A stretch of 34,298 nt of DNA from GCA-2718595 sp963935005 (lineage in GTDB: Bacteria > Gemmatimonadota > Gemmatimonadetes > Longimicrobiales > Gaopeijiaceae), in NCBI GenBank assembly GCA_963935005.1, contig CAWWAX010000009.1, positions 1 through 34,298 of the forward strand, in the 5' to 3' direction. The notes beneath the pieces are model-generated. The model searched no databases and was not told the origin of the DNA. It was given only the letters and a program-made list of their open reading frames with translations. Position numbers and translations under genes: made by a program. How positions within the stretch are numbered: the stretch's first letter is position 1; each line of letters starts with the position of its first letter. Shown one piece after another: positions 32,950 through 34,298 of the stretch.

Positions 32950-34054
32950 AACCAATTCAGCAGTTATCCCCGTAGAAACTGCACAAGGATCATCTTATGA
33001 TGTCCTGATCAAGCAGAATTCACTTTCTTCGCTGTCAGATCTTCTTAGCGAATATGCTCCCAGTCATCGTTATGCGATAATCTCTGACAATACTGTTGGT
33101 AAGTTGTACGGTTTGACAATGAGAAATAAATTGCGGAGCGAAGGCCTCAATGTCGATCTTTTTACTTTTACACAAGGTGAAGAAAACAAAACACGGAGAA
33201 CTTGGTGTGATTTGACAGATCAAATGTTAGTGGAATCATTCGGTAGGGATTCCTGTGTTTTAGCCTTGGGAGGTGGGGTTGTAGGAGATTTGGCAGGGTT
33301 TGTGGCTGCCACCTATATGCGTGGTATACCAGTGGTTCAGATTCCGACAAGTCTTGTTGCTATGATTGATGCCTCGGTGGGTGGAAAAACGGGTGTAGAC
33401 GTATCGGTTGGAAAGAATCTTGTGGGGACTTTTCATCCTCCTGAACTAGTGGTAGTGGATCCAGAGGTAGTTTGCACTCTTCCAGTTGAAGAGTGCAAAC
33501 AAGGGCTAGTGGAAGCAGTCAAGCATGGCATAATTATGGATGCGACATATTTCACGCATTTAAGTGAAGTTATTCCAGAGTTACTCTCTAAAGATGTGGA
33601 CCAGATTGAGGATGCTGTACTGCGTTCTGTGGAGCTAAAGGCTATGGTGGTTTCTGAGGATGAGCGTGAGAGGGGTAAAAGAGAAATTTTGAATTTTGGT
33701 CATACCTTCGGACACGCAATAGAGGCGGCTCATGAGTATTCACTATCTCATGGTGTAGCCGTCGGCCACGGAATGTTACTTGAGATAATCCTGGGTATTC
33801 GATTAGGATTGACTAATCCAGAGGCCTTAGGTCCAGTAAAACAATGTTTGAGCCAGCTTGGTATTTCCTTTCAAAGTACTCTGAATATCGATTCCGAAAA
33901 GATCATGCGATATCTCCGGATGGATAAGAAATCAAAGTTGGGCGGAAGACGATTTGTTTTAATTTCTGAGATTGGCGCTGTATTGGAGAGTACAGAGGGC
34001 TGGAGCCACACAGTCGACGAGAGAACGTTAACAGATTTCTGGAAGTCTTTGTGA
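32936..34054 (+). CDS. aroB: 3-dehydroquinate synthase AroB
   Basis: 372 residues. Second step of the shikimate pathway (DAHP to 3-dehydroquinate), NAD+ and metal dependent. The NAD-binding segment GGGVVGDLAGFVAATYMRG, then PTSLVAMIDASVGGKTGVD, KNLVGTFHPPELVVVDP, and metal ligands Glu in VEAVKHG and His in NFGHTFGHAIE and HGVAVGHGM. The TTG at 32936 is chosen because GGAGG (32925-32929) lies 6 bases upstream. An ATG at 32921 is an alternative that adds 5 residues. It overlaps the metallopeptidase stop by 14 bp, so the trio is likely one operon. Confidence 0.95.
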   Translation: MKNNKTNSAVIPVETAQGSSYDVLIKQNSLSSLSDLLSEYAPSHRYAIISDNTVGKLYGLTMRNKLRSEGLNVDLFTFTQGEENKTRRTWCDLTDQMLVESFGRDSCVLALGGGVVGDLAGFVAATYMRGIPVVQIPTSLVAMIDASVGGKTGVDVSVGKNLVGTFHPPELVVVDPEVVCTLPVEECKQGLVEAVKHGIIMDATYFTHLSEVIPELLSKDVDQIEDAVLRSVELKAMVVSEDERERGKREILNFGHTFGHAIEAAHEYSLSHGVAVGHGMLLEIILGIRLGLTNPEALGPVKQCLSQLGISFQSTLNIDSEKIMRYLRMDKKSKLGGRRFVLISEIGAVLESTEGWSHTVDERTLTDFWKSL

Positions 34055-34298
34055 CGAGTCATTCAGTGGAATAAACAGGTTGCTTGATTTGCAACTTATT
34101 ATCTTGTGTGGTTAATGTTATATTAACAGTCCTACCCCTAGAAAACCCTTATACTATATAGGGTTTCAGGCTTTTAAGATTTGGAATGTGACCAGAATGT
34201 GGCCACCAACATTCCCAAAATAGGCCAGAAAAAGAAATTTCACTTTCTTTCCAAATAGCCCCCCCTTTCTGCCAATGGACTGGGGCAGGTCCTAGATA
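34055..34298. other. Gene-free right edge with several inverted repeats
   Basis: 244 bp after aroB with no supported gene. It holds several short inverted repeats: GTTGC/GCAAC (34079-34095), GTTAAT/ATTAAC (34111-34127), AAACCCT/AGGGTTT (34143-34166), GGAATGT/ACATTCC (34183-34215) and AAAGAAA/TTTCTTT (34231-34250). The third could be an aroB terminator. The others could belong to a regulatory region or to the 5' part of an RNA cut by the window edge. Confidence 0.4.

Overview
The window looks like a chromosomal segment of a Gram-negative bacterium of moderate GC (mid-40s percent by eye). It encodes a bifunctional class A penicillin-binding protein, a lipoprotein-type MltG, a periplasmic HtrA/DegP, a periplasmic PQQ-type dehydrogenase and a Gram-negative-length DnaK. 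Almost every gene is a conserved core gene. I see no insertion sequence, phage, CRISPR or integron structure. The phylum cannot be fixed by reading alone. A marine Gemmatimonadota-like or related lineage is my low-confidence guess.

Layout. (1) 212-1006 (+): a secreted protein of unknown function. (2) 1121-1618 (-): a YaiI/YqxD-family protein. (3) 1740-8171 (-): a proteostasis operon transcribed tRNA-Leu(UAG), tig, clpP, clpX, lon, engB, with a good sigma70-like promoter ahead of the tRNA. (4) 8316-13400 (-): degP/htrA, dnaK and a PQQ-dependent sugar dehydrogenase. DegP and DnaK are each followed by a long perfect inverted repeat. (5) 13580-13930 (+): a small Spx/ArsC-like thioredoxin-fold gene that reads through an in-frame TGA exactly where the family has its first active-site Cys, giving a U-T-S-C motif, with a bacterial SECIS-like hairpin just downstream. 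It would normally be annotated as a truncated ORF starting at 13655. (6) 13943-18526: thiD (-), a TrmH/SpoU methyltransferase (+), a gamma-carbonic-anhydrase-like protein with a C-terminal zinc ribbon, a CNNM/CBS-pair membrane protein and a MoxR ATPase (all -). (7) 18751-26771 (+): a complete F1Fo ATP synthase operon (atpZ-like, atpI, B, E, F, H, A, G, D, C) ending in a translationally coupled PHP phosphoesterase. (8) 26756-31085 (-): thiE, mltG, ruvX (yqgF) and a PBP1A-type gene. (9) 31359-34054 (+): an overlapping trio of a mannose-6-phosphate-isomerase-like cupin, a predicted lipoprotein metallopeptidase and aroB.

How the genes fit together. Regions 3 and 4 cover folding and quality control from the ribosome (trigger factor) through the cytosol (DnaK, ClpXP, Lon) to the periplasm (DegP). 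Region 7 is the energy-converting operon. Its c-subunit has an H+-type rather than Na+-type site, and its epsilon subunit is short and apparently lacks most of the inhibitory C-terminal helices. Region 8 combines cell-wall synthesis and processing with a nuclease and thiamine synthesis.

The most notable observation is the unannotated selenoprotein candidate at 13580-13930, which predicts that the genome encodes selA/selB/selC/selD elsewhere. Secondary points are a gamma-carbonic anhydrase with a replaced metal-ligand His and an added zinc ribbon, a Lon protease with a non-canonical linker before its AAA+ module, direct repeats around the dnaK promoter with no CIRCE element, and a cluster of inverted repeats at the right edge.
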